Counted from the stretch's first letter, positions 1-11,194 are shown. The stretch: DNA of 37,248 bases from Nemertoderma westbladi (GCA_032718475.1 JAUCBJ010004012.1:1-37248); one strand, 5' to 3'. Numbers and translations are program-made. The notes: generated by a model not told the origin, from the sequence alone.

Positions 1-1879
1 TCCTACTTTCAATAGCTAACAATTCTAAACTAAAGGAAATAATACTTCCTACTTTAAAGTAGGAACACTATACACTATGATAGAAGCACTATATACTAAT
101 TTATATAAATACTTCCTACTGTAAGGGTCCAGTAGTATACCGCTTACCAGATCCTAGTAACGATGTATCTTACTATGAGACTCTAGTAATGTATACGGGC
201 TTGTACAGTATCTGAAAACAAATCCCAGTCCAGGATATCTAAACAAACAGATATAGTACACAAACGACTACTGGCGAGGAACAGAGCCTTGTATCTATTC
301 TATGTACGTGAGCGGGTCTAATGCCTACGTACTAGACAGAAGGATACCTGTCCTCCAACCGGTGAGGCAGATGTACAGTTACCGTAACAGACCAAACTCA
401 CGGGAAAACAATCCCCGCGCAGCGAATCCTAACTATCACTGACAGTCCTAAATACAGTAACTTGCCGCGGTGTGATTTATATGGTTTATATACGAGCTAG
501 TGGGTTAACAGACCTAGCGTAACAACACTGACAGTCCTAAATCAGTCGAAAAGGGGTCGTGCCTAAATGTAACAATAACTGATCCCCCTGTACGAAATCA
601 GTCTAAAGGGTCAGGCCTAAATGTAACAATACCGTTGTCCAGACAAACAACAGTTTAATAACGAAAGTGAAATACTCCTTATTGCCGCAACTAAATCAGA
701 TCCTAATTTTACAAATACAGATAATTTCCACCTAACGTAATGTATAGTACGCTATAGCTAGTAGAACTTTAAGGGCGGTATGTTTTAGGGCGTGTGTGTG
801 TGGGTGTGTTACAAATAAAACAATTTCGGGTAATTCCTTTTACTAGGTTTTAGTGATTTTCTGACTAAAATGATACCGTGCGCTAGCTACTAAAATAAAC
901 TAGTCGCGTTTGTAGAACTTTATACTCACGAATGACGTCAAAGCTCTCTCCTTCCTATCCACAACCCAATGGGCAACCACAGTGTTAGTAACTACACCCG
1001 TGATCGGCACTAATACCAGATTCTGGTTGTAAGATAAGAATAGGGGTTAATCGCTACCGTACGTTAGCTGATCTGGTATACTAATTTAATTCTAGAATTT
1101 TGTTGCTGCGGTAGTTAGCAGCAATACCTATCAGTACGTGGCAAGGCGCGGTAGGATATTAATAAACCTCCCTAGGCCAAGCAGTGTGCCGGTAGCAGAA
1201 ATGCTCCTTGCCTGATCAAATAGCTAACTCCAGACAAGGGGGGGGGGGGGGGGGGTACTAATGTACGTTCTACAAAGCGAACCGGTACCAAACAGTCAGT
1301 GCTATGAATCACTAAATTATGGAACGTATGCTGTCCGTACCTAATGTGTACTCGCGTACTGACGAATGGCAATAGTTCGCACCTGTAGGAAGTACAGGTT
1401 AACCCAGGGATTCGTAGGACTGACAAGAGGGGGGTGTCTGGATATAATTATTTGATCCTAAATTTGCGGCGTCCAGTGCGGTGTCACGCTTACCCTGATC
1501 TATAGGTCTTACGGCGGGCAAGGGCGTCGAACAAAGTCTTACCTTTCTCACAAAGCGGGCGCTGCATAGCAAGTTGAGCATTTCGAAGGGGCAAAGGGGG
1601 TGCGCGGTCAATCCAATGTGGGCGCTAGCGTGTTGTGGACATCCCTTCCCTGCGTTGCTTACGGCCTAACGGTCTAGGCTGCCATCTCCCTGGTGTTCGG
1701 CTGTCCCGAAGTCGGACCAAAAGAAAACATGTCAGGAAATTGCAGTATATTTACAGTTTTACAAAGGATTTATCAAAACGAAGTTTCAACAAGAAACCGA
1801 ATAAACTAAATTTTACAAGAATAAGAGAGTGTAACACAAGGTATGAGGTTTGGTACTGAGGTGATAACCGAAGGCAAAC
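1..1879. other. Intergenic DNA, no recognisable gene
   Basis: I see no coding family here in either strand. Short frames exist but have no recognisable motif. Two degenerate copies of a roughly 40-bp unit lie at about 540-580 and 595-632, sharing the segment CCTAAATGTAACAATA. A run of 18 G lies at 1238-1255. The short frame at 1635-1859 is basic and low in complexity, and I do not support it as a gene. Confidence 0.6.
1238..1255 (+). repeat. Poly-G tract (18 G)
   Basis: Uninterrupted G homopolymer. It is one of five long G or C runs in the window. Confidence 0.9.
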
Positions 1880-2112
1880 CGGCCTTTTTATACTAGAAAT
1901 TGCACATGGAAACTAAACAGAAATTTCCACAGCTTCACAATTGAGCAATGAAGTGCTTCGTGCCCTATGATTGGCCCAGCTCATCGTTCAACGCAGTCCG
2001 GCCCTTACACTAAATCTGGGACATGGAATCCTAACAGAATTTTCCACTGCCTCACATTTGAGCAATAAGATAATTTATGCCCTATGATTGGCCTGGCTCA
2101 TTATTCGCTACG
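1880..2112 (+). repeat. Two-copy tandem repeat, ~118-bp unit
   Basis: Two diverged copies follow one another. Shared segments include ACATGGAA, TTTCCAC, TTGAGCAAT and GCCCTATGATTGGCC. They end in the matching GGCTCAT/CAGCTCAT. The repeat abuts the tRNA-like sequence and may belong to the same SINE-type unit. Confidence 0.6.
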
Positions 2113-2179
2113 TTGTACGCTTCTCATTGGCCTACCAATTAGCACCACACGAAAATAAATGGCCCCAAAATACAAATTT

Positions 2180-2258
2180 CCCGACTGGGATTCGAACTCG
2201 TAACCTACGTAATGTAACCAACGCCTTAACCATCTGACCACTACGCCACGAGAGTACC
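2180..2258 (-). repeat. tRNA-like sequence, probable SINE head
   Basis: Read on the minus strand this has a pol III A box (TGGCGTAGTGG) and a B box (GTTCGAATCC) at tRNA spacing, and the run GGTTAAGGCG typical of Ser/Leu-type tRNAs. The acceptor stem does not pair and the T stem has mismatches. I therefore read it as a tRNA-derived SINE head or tRNA relic, not a working tRNA, and no anticodon can be assigned safely. Confidence 0.5.
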
Positions 2259-2392
2259 TAAGGGTTTTATGTGTACAAATATGAATAGGCATATTACATT
2301 ACTGTAACTTAATCAAAATACGTCGGATTTTCAAAAGTTTTTACGTTAAAGTTAAACTACAAATGCTACCTTATAGTGAAATAATTCATCAG

Positions 2393-2810
2393 ACCTGGCG
2401 GAGAATCCGTCGCTTTCCTTCTGTAATAAGGAAGTACCAGATCCGAGTTGGTACAGGCCACGGATTCCTTGTCTGAATAATCCTCACAAACATCGACAAT
2501 AATATCCTCAAATATGGAGTGATCCATCTTCTTCTTCGTCTTCAACTATAACATCCATCGGTTCGTCGTCGATACCAACTATCTTATCTTCAGGAATAAC
2601 TTTCCTCCCAGACACTCTATTAGTCTTTTCCTTCATAAAATCTGGGGGTTCTAGTGGCTTGGCTCTGAGTTCGTTAAAACCTAAAGACGTCAGCATCTCG
2701 AATTGTTCCTTCAAGGCCAACGATCGACGCCTATCAAAGATGCTCATTAATTCCCATTCGTTGTCGGTGAAATAGTGACGGATGGAATCGAACTCGGAAT
2801 CCATTGACAT
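2393..2810 (-). pseudogene. KRAB exon of a PRDM9-like gene, broken copy
   Basis: This copy of the KRAB exon at 22487-23048 starts with the same ATG, and about 95 residues match almost perfectly, including the KRAB core (YFTDNEWELM) and the acidic stretch. A 14-bp deletion between short GGATCA repeats then shifts the frame, and translation stops within four codons (2508). DNA homology continues past the stop to 2393, where it ends abruptly, so the last ~47 residues of the exon and the splice donor are missing. No SET or zinc-finger exon lies in the 2.4 kb downstream. What remains could at most encode a ~100-residue KRAB-only peptide. Confidence 0.85.
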
Positions 2811-2981
2811 CTCGAAGAGTTAATATATGATATAAAGTGATTTAAAAATACAATATACTATTACAATACAGTTTGAATTTTTGTTATTCTAAAAGTAGAA
2901 CATAAACTGCAAAACGAATATAATATATTCAGAGATACAGTACTGTAGTACAGTAGCTTGCTAAATTAAGCTATTGTATAC

Positions 2982-2998
2982 GGTGGCTGAAAGCGGCT
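2982..2998 (+). repeat. Copy of the intron-end motif
   Basis: GGTGGCTGAAAGCGGCT here matches the motif at 23213-23229 and the acceptor side of the PRDM9-like intron. Read in the gene direction (minus) it ends in CTTTCAG and could be a splice acceptor of an upstream noncoding intron. Confidence 0.4.
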
Positions 2999-3582
2999 GT
3001 AGGATAGGTGTCATACGGGTCTGGTCTGGACGGAGTCTGTCGGTCTGTAAGTAGGTCGACGGTTAACGCTATAAAAATAAACTACCGGAAAATAAAAAAA
3101 ATTAACGGAAACAAACGCTCGTGATTGGCGGTTTCCAATGTGGGAATTTTGAAACTCACTACAGTTTTGTACGGTTGTTTAAGTGGTATTGTATATGCAG
3201 CACCCTGGTTTAGTGGTGACATTCCTGGTCTCCCAATCATTCCTAGCCCAAACCTGGCTTTCATCCTTATCTGGTGGATAAATGGGAAGTTATTGTGGAA
3301 GATCACCTATATTGGTGAACAGGCATTCCTTGGCTTAACGAGCCTAAAAGATTCTCCCATTCATTAAGTGGTAGTATTCACTTACAACATAAAGTTAATG
3401 TTTATTTTACTGTGTAATATACTTTATTTTACATTAATATCTGTCTGTACAATATATTTTCCGTAATTTTTCCTCTATTTTAAACATCAACCGAACAAAT
3501 ACAGAAATGTTGATTGCATTTGTACCGTTATGTAGTCATTTGAATATACTGTAGGATCAGGTGACTAAGTCAGGTAGGATAA

Positions 3583-4320
3583 CTACTACTATAATCGGCC
3601 TGCTGCATTTAAATTGCACATTGAGATGCTATGCCAGCTTAACAAAAACATATTCTCACCATCATGTAATCCACAATTGACAAGCCCAATTGAGCGTGCA
3701 TTAAGAATGCTATGCCAATCAAAGTTGCACCGCCACAACTCCCTATCCCCCATGAATATAAGGAGATTATTCACATTATTCAAAGGCCAGAGTCCTTTAG
3801 GAGGCGTTTCACGAAAGTCTCGGGCTGCCACCATGCTTATTCACTCCATGAGGACGCCAAAGCGCAAGATTATGCACTGGCTGGTTCTGACGGCGAAAGC
3901 AATGTCCTGCAAAGCGGGGGCGGTTCTGTTCAAGTGTCAAGCTAGGGGAGACTAATGAAACACCTCCAAGGTTGTATAGACTGATAGAAGCTACGGTTGG
4001 AGATGTGTTCATTGTACTTGACACAATGAGCTCAACACAGCATTATTGAGAAAGTGCGATCCAGAGATTTGGTGTCCGCAGTAGCAGTTAGAGCCCAGTT
4101 TGGACTCCCGTGCAGGATAAGAATACTGGTACTACTACAGCCATAATAAATAATCGAACCTTAAGTTTCCGTTTTATTCTATTGGACATCCAAATCATGT
4201 AGACTATTTTACGCCGCCCATGCCTTCCCTTTACATATCGGAAGGTCTGAAATTCGAATCCATAATCCCAAGTACCAGAAGTCATCCACGTGCTCAAGCA
4301 AGCCGTCCCTAGAGCTTAAA
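3583..4320 (-). mobile_element. RTE-like LINE 3' end, old copy in block A1
   Basis: On the minus strand this encodes the C-terminal tail of an RTE-like LINE reverse transcriptase, with RFAGHCFRR and PHGVNKHGG motifs. It is interrupted by frameshifts. The 3' end carries the trinucleotide tail (ACT repeats on the plus strand at 3583-3592). The same fragment sits at 25512-26256 in block A2, so it predates the duplication. Confidence 0.75.
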
Positions 4321-4647
4321 TGCCCCTTTCAAACAATGACCATAAAATGACTCAAACCACCCGATTAGTAGCCAGCTGCAAATGGGATGTAAAAATCACG
4401 AAAAAAACATCGTAATTATTCGAGGAATCGGAACAAAAGTGCGTGGTGGCATGAACAGAACATCGAAAATGAGCGGTAACATGAACAGAACACAACATCG
4501 AAAGTGCGCGCTAACACACACCACCGAAATACCGGTACGTGGTGATGTAAACATGAGTGGGCCTTTCGTGGAGCTGCGAACCAATAAAAAAACAATAATA
4601 TAAATTATTACAGTATGATACACCATACAAAAATATATAGCCCTATC

Positions 4648-5449
4648 TAGGGTATTAGTACGTTTGAACGACACTAGCCGAACAAGCCTGAAATCTGATA
4701 GAAACTGATAAAAATTGATACCTGTACAGCAGTATTGTTCACCATCTTCGGCACAATTCGGATATTGTATTATACTAATGGGCCTATTACTTTTATTGTT
4801 TATTGTGTTATTTATATTGTTACTTTTATTAATTATATTGTGTTGTATTGTATTTATACAAGAGCACTAGGCCTACTATTACTGTATTGGGCCTACTCTG
4901 TCTCTGTCATGACTGAATTTAATTTCATCGAGGTCGGTAAACTGATCGAGACTGGAGGAGTGTGTTATTGAATTTGCGCTATTGGGGAGCTTCTCTCCAG
5001 TACTCTACAACCAAATGGGCAACCAACCCTACGTCTTTGTCCTTTTCCAGGTTGTGCTGCACAATCCAAAGTTGTGCTTGTACAGTAATCTCCTTGCTTA
5101 TTTCAAGCATTACTACCGGTAGTACTGCTGTACTGAATGTCTACTCATGTCCAACTACTGTACGATATGATCTAACCAACCCAAACGGCTCTTTCTGTCT
5201 TTTCAGGGCCGCCATATCAGCATATGAAATATACAACCATGTCAGCATGTCGCAACAACGCGTGCAATCCAATAGGCCTATAAATTATATTAAAATAATA
5301 AATTCCCTTCCAAGAACTTAATAAATAATACCCGCGCAATCCTCAAGATTGCTCACAAATCACAATACTGCTATACCGGTACCGGTACCATGATTTATCT
5401 GATTTCAGGCTTGTTCGGCTAGTGTCGTCCAAACCTACTAATACCCCTA
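4648..5449. mobile_element. Non-autonomous DNA element with ~53-bp terminal inverted repeats
   Basis: The ends are imperfect inverted repeats (4648-4700 against 5397-5449), sharing CGACACTAGCCGAACAAGCC. No transposase is visible. The paired site in block A2 (near 26540-26552) reads straight through without it, so it inserted after the duplication or was lost from copy 2. The target duplication cannot be defined clearly, hence no superfamily is assigned. Confidence 0.75.
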
Positions 5450-5580
5450 TGTAGCTAGCTCTCAGCTTACTGTATACCGGTAGGCCTAATTTAAAAAATT
5501 AAAATGTTATTTTATAGACTTAGGCCTACTGCCTACTGGTCATTATTCTAGAAATCAAACTTATGATAAATGAAACTATA

Positions 5581-5787
5581 GGCCTACTACCAACTACCGT
5601 TATTTACGAATCTACCTACTGTCAGACCGTACAGGCAGACTATACGAGAAACACTATGGTACCGTACTACCGGTACCGGTAGGCCTACTACCAACTACCG
5701 TTATTTACGAATCTACCTACTGTCAGACCGTACAGGCAGACCATACGAGAAACACTACGGCAGTACGGTACCGTACTACCGGTACCT
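5581..5787 (+). repeat. Tandem duplication, 101-bp unit, two copies
   Basis: Units begin at 5581 and 5682 with GGCCTACTACCAACTACCG and end in ACCGGTACC palindromic runs. Block A2 has a single unit at about 26689-26790, so this is a copy-1-specific duplication. Confidence 0.85.
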
Positions 5788-6379
5788 AATGCAGTAATGC
5801 ATATCTGCATGTCGAAAGGGGAATGGTACTTAGTTAGAAAGTTTAACTTTATCGACTACCAGTACCGGTATCATACTAAAACTACAGTAAATGCCTGATG
5901 GGATGGGTTTTGCCTACAATAGTGAATTCCTTGCTTGTGTGCCTGACTGCCTGAATGTGTTGCAACAGAGTCTGTATTCAGAAAATGTTTCACTTTAGGG
6001 CCTACCGACTTTCATACTGCTACATGTACCGCCTATTACAGTATTATGATGTCAACGTCTACGAGTCTGCATGTGTAGAACTATAGCAGCCAAGTCTGTC
6101 TTCAGGAAATGTTTCACTTTCACATTTGCAACCTACAGTATTGTGACCAAGGACAAACTTGTCAGATATGTGCTAGAATATATCCTGTGTCTTTGTGGGG
6201 TCGGTAATCGCCACTAATCGGTATGCAGTTCTAGTTCCAGTTCTTCCCGCTAAAGGACGAAATGTATGAAATTGAAAACCTTCTCCCATTTCCGTCATTT
6301 TTAATTAGAATTAAAATTAATTTGAATCTTGGCATTGTTTGTACTATTGTATATACTAAAGCTTATCTTATTTCGTTTT

Positions 6380-6935
6380 GTTATAAGCATAATCATAATA
6401 TATAAATTTATATCGCGCCCTTTACGTAGTGGTCAAAGGCACACGTAACACATAATCTTAAAATTAATAAAAACCAATCACTGTATGAACTGAATTAAAA
6501 GAGTTAAAAACATAATTAAAAACACAACTGTAGACATGAGTTCACTTGAGAAACGTGAGATTATTATTCATGTTAAAAAAATGTAATTATAATCATTGGA
6601 ATTCCATTTTGAATAAATGAGTCTTTAATAGTTTCTTAAATATTTCTATCGAGGGAGATCGGCGAATGTTGATGGGAAGTGAGTTCCAAATTGTTGGTGC
6701 AGCTACCGCGAAAGAACGTTTACCATAGCTTGCAAGATTGAATTTAGGAACGCTAAGAAGGGTCAGTTCAGCGGAACGTAGTTCACGTTAGGCCGATGAT
6801 GTGAATACATTTATAGGTTATTAGCGCAATCTTGAAATCGATCCGGCATAGAATAGGTAGCCAATGCAATGTATCTCTTTCAACACCGGTGTAATGTGGT
6901 TCTCAATATCTGGTGGCCTCCAGTGTTGTATTATT
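6380..6935 (-). mobile_element. L2/CR1-like LINE 3' fragment
   Basis: On the minus strand the C-terminal end of a LINE reverse transcriptase is readable: frames near 6840 give IDFKIALITYKCIH, and near 6690-6590 WNSLPINIRRSPSIEIFKKL followed by a LKTHLF-type ending and a stop. The 3' UTR ends in GGGCGCGATATAAAT and ATTATG-type repeats, as in L2-class elements. Frameshifts separate the conserved blocks. It is a truncated relic. Confidence 0.7.
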
Positions 6936-7166
6936 TATCCCCAAGCAACTTTTTCTTGATAATAATAGATATCATATTTTATGCGATGGAGCGCTATTTT
7001 TTCATCATAACTTTTATGTAATTACAATCACGCAGCTAAGCCTGTAATCTGGTCTACTGTTTATTTTTTAGAGAGATGCCTCAGTTTACTTGTTATTGTG
7101 TTTTTTGATAACTAAATATATATAGAATTCATATAACTAAACTTTCAATTTGATTTAGAATTACCT

Positions 7167-7360
7167 TTGAAATATATTGCGGTTTTTTTGTAAAAATTCT
7201 GACTTATGGTGTTTTGCCAAAACAAAGGGGAACACCATTTTCTGGTATTATCCCGTAACTATACGATAGTTGCGGGGTATTGCCTAGAAAACAAGGTATC
7301 CTCAATTTGGCAAAACACCACAAGTCCGAATTTTTACAAAAAACACGCAACATATATCAA
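7167..7360. mobile_element. Small inverted-repeat (hairpin) MITE-like element
   Basis: Arms of about 55 bp (7167-7222 and 7306-7360) are near-perfect inverted copies, with TATGGTGTTTTGCC facing GGCAAAACACCACA across an ~80-bp loop. There is no coding content. The core GGTGTTTTGCC recurs in the tandem-like array at 11195-11520. Confidence 0.7.
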
Positions 7361-7589
7361 ATAATAGCCAAGGCGTATCGTGCGTCCTTAATTATTTAGT
7401 GCGTAGTGCGCACGTAATAGGATATATCTTTTTACAGAACACAGCAGAACACAGTAGAACACAGCAGAACACAATAGAATACAGGCGGAACATAGGAGAA
7501 CACAGCTGTAATTAAAATCTACACCAAAAAATAACACACTTTGGGAAAGTACCGGATTTAATCATACAACTGTAAGATGTCAATTACAT

Positions 7590-7964
7590 ATTTAAATTAA
7601 ATGGCGGTTTTCCATATCCTCCAAAATAAATTACTTCTCATTATCCTGTAACCATGGAGAGTTGGTTAGTTCTACAGCAGTACAGTACCGGTAGCTGAGT
7701 AGGCCTACATCAGTACTTTGGTAATATAATCTACACTGTGCCCGGTAATTGCCGGTAAATGCCTACATCTGTCTGTCTGTACAATGTACAGTCTGTCAGT
7801 CTGTACATGTCTCTACAGCACTAGGCCTACGGCAGTACTGGAACAGGCTGACAGGCAGACTGCTGGACTAGTAACAGGTACAGGCCTAACCGAACAGCTG
7901 ATCGGGCAACTCTGATCAGGTAATTTATTTTGGAGGATATGGAAAACCGTCATTTAATTTAAAT
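7590..7964. mobile_element. Inner inverted-repeat pair, 44-bp arms
   Basis: The arms 7590-7633 and 7921-7964 are inverted copies with one clear mismatch, centred on TTTTCCATATCCTCC. The ~290 bp between them is noncoding and rich in CTGTCTGTACAATG-type repeats. It lies directly inside the left arm of the larger inverted repeat, so the two may be nested MITEs. Confidence 0.65.
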
Positions 7965-8006
7965 ATTGGTTCACGGTCTTTGACATAAGTGACCATTATT
8001 ACCGTA

Positions 8007-8008
<2 letters not shown>

Positions 8009-8056
<48 letters not shown>

Positions 8057-8116
8057 GGGTGTGGGGGTGTGTGTGTGTGTGTGTAGGGGTGTGGGGGTGT
8101 GTGTGTGTGTGTGTGT
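8009..8116 (+). repeat. (TG)n microsatellite with GGGG interruptions
   Basis: A long TG run is interrupted twice by the unit TAGGGGTGTGGGGGTG, so it is a compound microsatellite with a higher-order two-copy repeat. Confidence 0.95.
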
Positions 8117-8239
8117 ATCCAGAGCGATATCTCAGTTATTTATTAATCAATCGAAACAAAATTTGGACAAAAGTTAGATATAGGGATGGCGAAGGCTCAT
8201 ACAAAAAATTGGGTGTTGAGATGGTATTTGTGCGATGTG

Positions 8240-8665
8240 AGCGCTATATTTCAGTCAGGAACACTGGTCACAATATGTCCAATTTACAGCCAGAATTTGT
8301 CCGCGGAAAACGCTCTCAGAGTGAAATTTCTCCATAGAAAACAATGCTAAATTTCATTTAAAAACCGGCAGTGAAATTTTAACATTGGCATTCTAAAAAT
8401 TATGCCATTAGAATCGCCATAAAATTCTGTATAAATTAATTTGAGAATTAGAATCTCATCGTTGGGATAACTATCATAATATTAAAAATAAAAATGTGCC
8501 CAGCTTCTGCTTTGAGTACTAGTGGAGTTACAGCCAAAATATGTCCGGAAATATAATCGCAGCCTGTGAAGGACAAATAGTGGCTGCACGGACACTTTCT
8601 GGCTGTAAATATGTGGACAATTTTTGGCTGAGCTTCAGCCAGAAAGTGACCAGTGTTCCTAACTG
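8240..8665. repeat. Imperfect inverted repeat around TTACAGCCA motifs
   Basis: AGGAACACTGGTCAC at about 8256 faces GTGACCAGTGTTCCT at about 8645. TTACAGCCAGAA/TTGTCC motifs recur on both strands between them (8283, 8527, 8595). It is noncoding, perhaps a MITE. Confidence 0.5.
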
Positions 8666-8759
8666 TATTTGCGTGTTTTCGCATGGTTTAGGAAAAAGCT
8701 ATCTTGTCATAGGGAACGCAATGAATGATTCTGATATTTGGCATGGAGGTACCTGAATT

Positions 8760-9677
8760 ATTTCTAAATCGATTAACGGAGGCCGATTTTTAAATTTGGA
8801 CCTACATTATGACCTAATTGAAGATTTAATTAAGGTAATTAGCATTAGCAATTACCAATACTGCAGTACCGGTACTGCAGTCCTGTAGGCCCTAGACTGC
8901 TAGTACTGTCTGATTGTCTGCCTGTAGTAGGCATACCGGACCGGTACTACCTGACCACTGTAGGCCTATCTGCCTATCTTCATACTGTCATAGGTCAGTA
9001 CAGCAGTAGGTCCTAGCCTAGCCCTAGCAGTAGATAGCTAACGGTACTTCTGACTGGCATAGCATTTCAGTTTATTATTATCCATCAGGTAGGCTATGCC
9101 TGGCTTAAATATAATATTTCGCCATGTTCGCAGGCGACTTCGTACTGACTACCGGTAGGCCTATGCAGCTACCGGTATGCTATGAGATTAACTGTCCAGT
9201 CGTTCAGATGCATATCTGCATATGGTACCGGTACCGGAACGGGTTACGGTTTAATCCTGCATTTGTCAATTACGACAATACCGGTACGACTTCATAGTAC
9301 CGCTGTACCGGTACGCGGTAGCCTACCGTTTCCGGTTGACCGGTAGGCGTAGGCAGTAGACCTACGGTGCGATGGTAGCCAGCCGGTAGGTGGTAGGCTT
9401 ACCGTACCGGTATAAATGTTGGCGGATGGCGGGATGACGTCGTGTGGCGCGTAATTACTTACCGGTTGCCGGTAGACGCCTACCCAACTCGTAACTCGTG
9501 GTCGTGGTGGGATGAGCATGAGGTCGTCTACGATGGGAACAAGTGAAAAGGAAACATAGGCCTACCCGAACGAAAACGTACCCGAATACTGGGTACGTTT
9601 CGACAATAATGTATCGGTTATTATTATTGTACTGATTAAGTAGGAGGACCGTGAACCCTCCAGGCTTGCCAGCTTGT
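8760..9677. other. Noncoding stretch rich in GGCCTA and ACCGGT palindromes
   Basis: There is no supported gene. Short self-complementary words (ACCGGT, TAGGCCTA, GTAC, CTGCAG) are strongly over-represented, as in 5340-5900 and 26560-26800. Confidence 0.5.
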
Positions 9678-9834
9678 GTAATTGACATCTTAAAGTTGTA
9701 TGATTAAGTCCGGTACTTTCCCAAGTGTGTTATTTTTTGGTGTAGATTTTAATTACAGCTGTGTTCGCCTATGTTCCGCCTGTATTCTATTGTGTTCTGC
9801 TGTGTTCTACTGTGTTCTGTAAAAAGAACTATCC

Positions 9835-9985
9835 CACGTAAAACATGTGCGCATTTGTTATTAGCTAATACCTGCTATCTAACATGTTAACTAGCACATG
9901 ATCAGGTGTTAGTATTACCTGTAAACGCAATAATAACAAATAATCACAAACAATATAGCTAACACACTTGCGCACATGGTGGAAA
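9835..9985. repeat. Possible small inverted-repeat element
   Basis: ACATGTGCGCA near 9844 faces TGCGCACATG near 9970, with partial pairing through TTAGCTA words inside. This is weak evidence for a MITE. Confidence 0.3.
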
Positions 9986-10179
9986 TTTTTGAATTCTAAA
10001 TTCTAAAGTGCTCCATAAGTTTTTGATATTTTGGTATTAATTGCTTCTAAAATAAGTACGGGACTGTAGTTAGAATCATGTATCAATACAAATTGAACAA
10101 AATGTAGCCAAAGGCAGAACTATAAGAACAAAATTTAGATTCAAGAAAGCGGAACTTTAAGTACAAAATATAGTTTTTT

Positions 10180-10400
10180 CTACAGTACGTGGCAACATTT
10201 TGAGCAACTCTATCAGCAACTTAATGAGCATGTCAGGTTGCCGATCAAGTTGCTCTATGTAAACGCGAAGTTTGTTGCTGTAAAAGATGCCTCATATAAC
10301 GGAGACTAAAAGTTAATGTTACTCAAATTACGTTGCTAGTTGCTGACCAAATTGTCCAAAACGTCCGGCAACCTAGAGTAACTTATAGCAACTTGGATAC
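10180..10400. mobile_element. Degenerate relative of the 358-bp MITE
   Basis: It contains ACGTGGCAAC, TTGCCGATCAAGTTGCTC, GTAAACGCG and many GTTGCT/AGCAAC words in the same order as the left half of the element at 11744-12101. The ends are eroded. Confidence 0.55.
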
Positions 10401-10605
10401 AAACATTAAATGAGGGACAGATATTTATCAGCGCCACAAACATTAATGTGTGACAAACATTAATCAGGGGGACAAACATTAATGTTGGCATAAACATTGA
10501 TGTAGGATACAAACATTAATGTGGGACATAAACATTGATAGGACACAAACAATAAACGAGAGACAGATATCAATCAAGGGCACAACCATTAATCATGGGC
10601 ACTAT
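10401..10605 (+). repeat. Minisatellite, ~20-22-bp unit
   Basis: About nine degenerate units of ACAAACATTAATGTGGG follow one another with small length changes. The later units drift to CAAACAATAAACGAGAG. Confidence 0.8.
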
Positions 10606-10911
10606 CGCCCTTCGCACTTAATATGATTCATGTTACCCCCCATGGCACTTAGTATGATTCCTGTTACCACCCATACACACACATACAATATATTACAGTA
10701 TTACAATTCTCATTACTGTCAATCAATAAAATAACAACAATAAATAATAACATATTAATCTGACCAAACCAATAAACTATGTTATTGCCAATTGAAGGAA
10801 AGGATCAGGTTACAGAGATGGTTTTTCTAACCAAAACAATAAACGATGTTGTTACTAAAAAGGGAAGGAGTAGGAGTAAAAAAATGATGAACATGAGGGG
10901 GAGACAGGAAT

Positions 10912-11010
10912 GGGGGGGGGGGGGGGTGTAACATGAATGGTGGTGGTAGGAGGTAAATTGAAAATATGGGGGTATAACAGCCGGGGGGGGGGGGGGGGGG
11001 GGGGGGGGGG
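10912..11010 (+). repeat. Paired poly-G tracts (15 and 28 G)
   Basis: G runs at 10912-10926 and 10983-11010 are separated by a G-rich, C-poor spacer. The plus strand has strong G-quadruplex potential. Proline-rich frames on the minus strand are artefacts of this composition. Confidence 0.9.
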
Positions 11011-11194
11011 TAGCAGCAAAACAGGCAGCTGAACAACGTAACCGAACGTCGCTTTCAATTAATTTACATCTAATTAGGAAGATGGAATGTATACAAAACG
11101 GCGGTACTTTGATCGAAGCTCACGTTCCCATGGTAGTATTTTTTCCAGGCCTTTTTCCTGGCCGCAATACAAACCAGTATATAAATGATAAATT

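Larger units (their letters stand above)
2393..6217. repeat. Segmental duplication block A, copy 1
   Basis: Homologous to 22616-27182 in the same orientation. It holds the KRAB exon, its upstream DNA, an old LINE tail and the GGCCTA/ACCGGT-rich stretch. Compared with copy 2 it lacks the 1.7-kb LINE at the GTAGGTCGAC site (3049-3061). It has an extra terminal-inverted-repeat element at 4648-5449 and a local 101-bp tandem duplication at 5581-5787. The rightmost shared motif is the GGTCGGTAATCGCCACTAATC segment near 6217. Confidence 0.85.
7419..9834. mobile_element. ~2.4-kb region bounded by ~160-bp inverted repeats
   Basis: The left arm (7419-7589) and right arm (9678-9834) are inverted copies. 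Both contain runs of the 10-bp unit ACACAGCAGA, the segment AGCTGTAATTAAAATCTACA and AAAGTACCGG. Between them lie a second inverted-repeat pair, a TG microsatellite and GGCCTA/ACCGGT-rich DNA. No transposase or other protein family is visible, so it may be a non-autonomous DNA element or two SINE-like copies in opposite orientation. Confidence 0.6.

Noticed and set aside
1635-1859. Small basic plus-strand frame
   Set aside because: No recognisable family, low complexity, and no supporting splice or promoter context.
2180-2258. Functional tRNA gene
   Set aside because: The acceptor stem does not pair and the T stem has mismatches; only the pol III boxes are kept.
3125-3367. Frame with a hydrophobic N-terminus, duplicated at 25060-25302
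   Set aside because: The two copies keep the frame, but they lie in a recent duplication, so that is uninformative. No domain is recognised, and opposite-strand frames are equally open.
7989-8337. Cys/Val-repeat frames
   Set aside because: They are translation of the TG microsatellite.
10827-11058. Proline-rich minus-strand frames
   Set aside because: They are translation of poly-G tracts and have no protein family.
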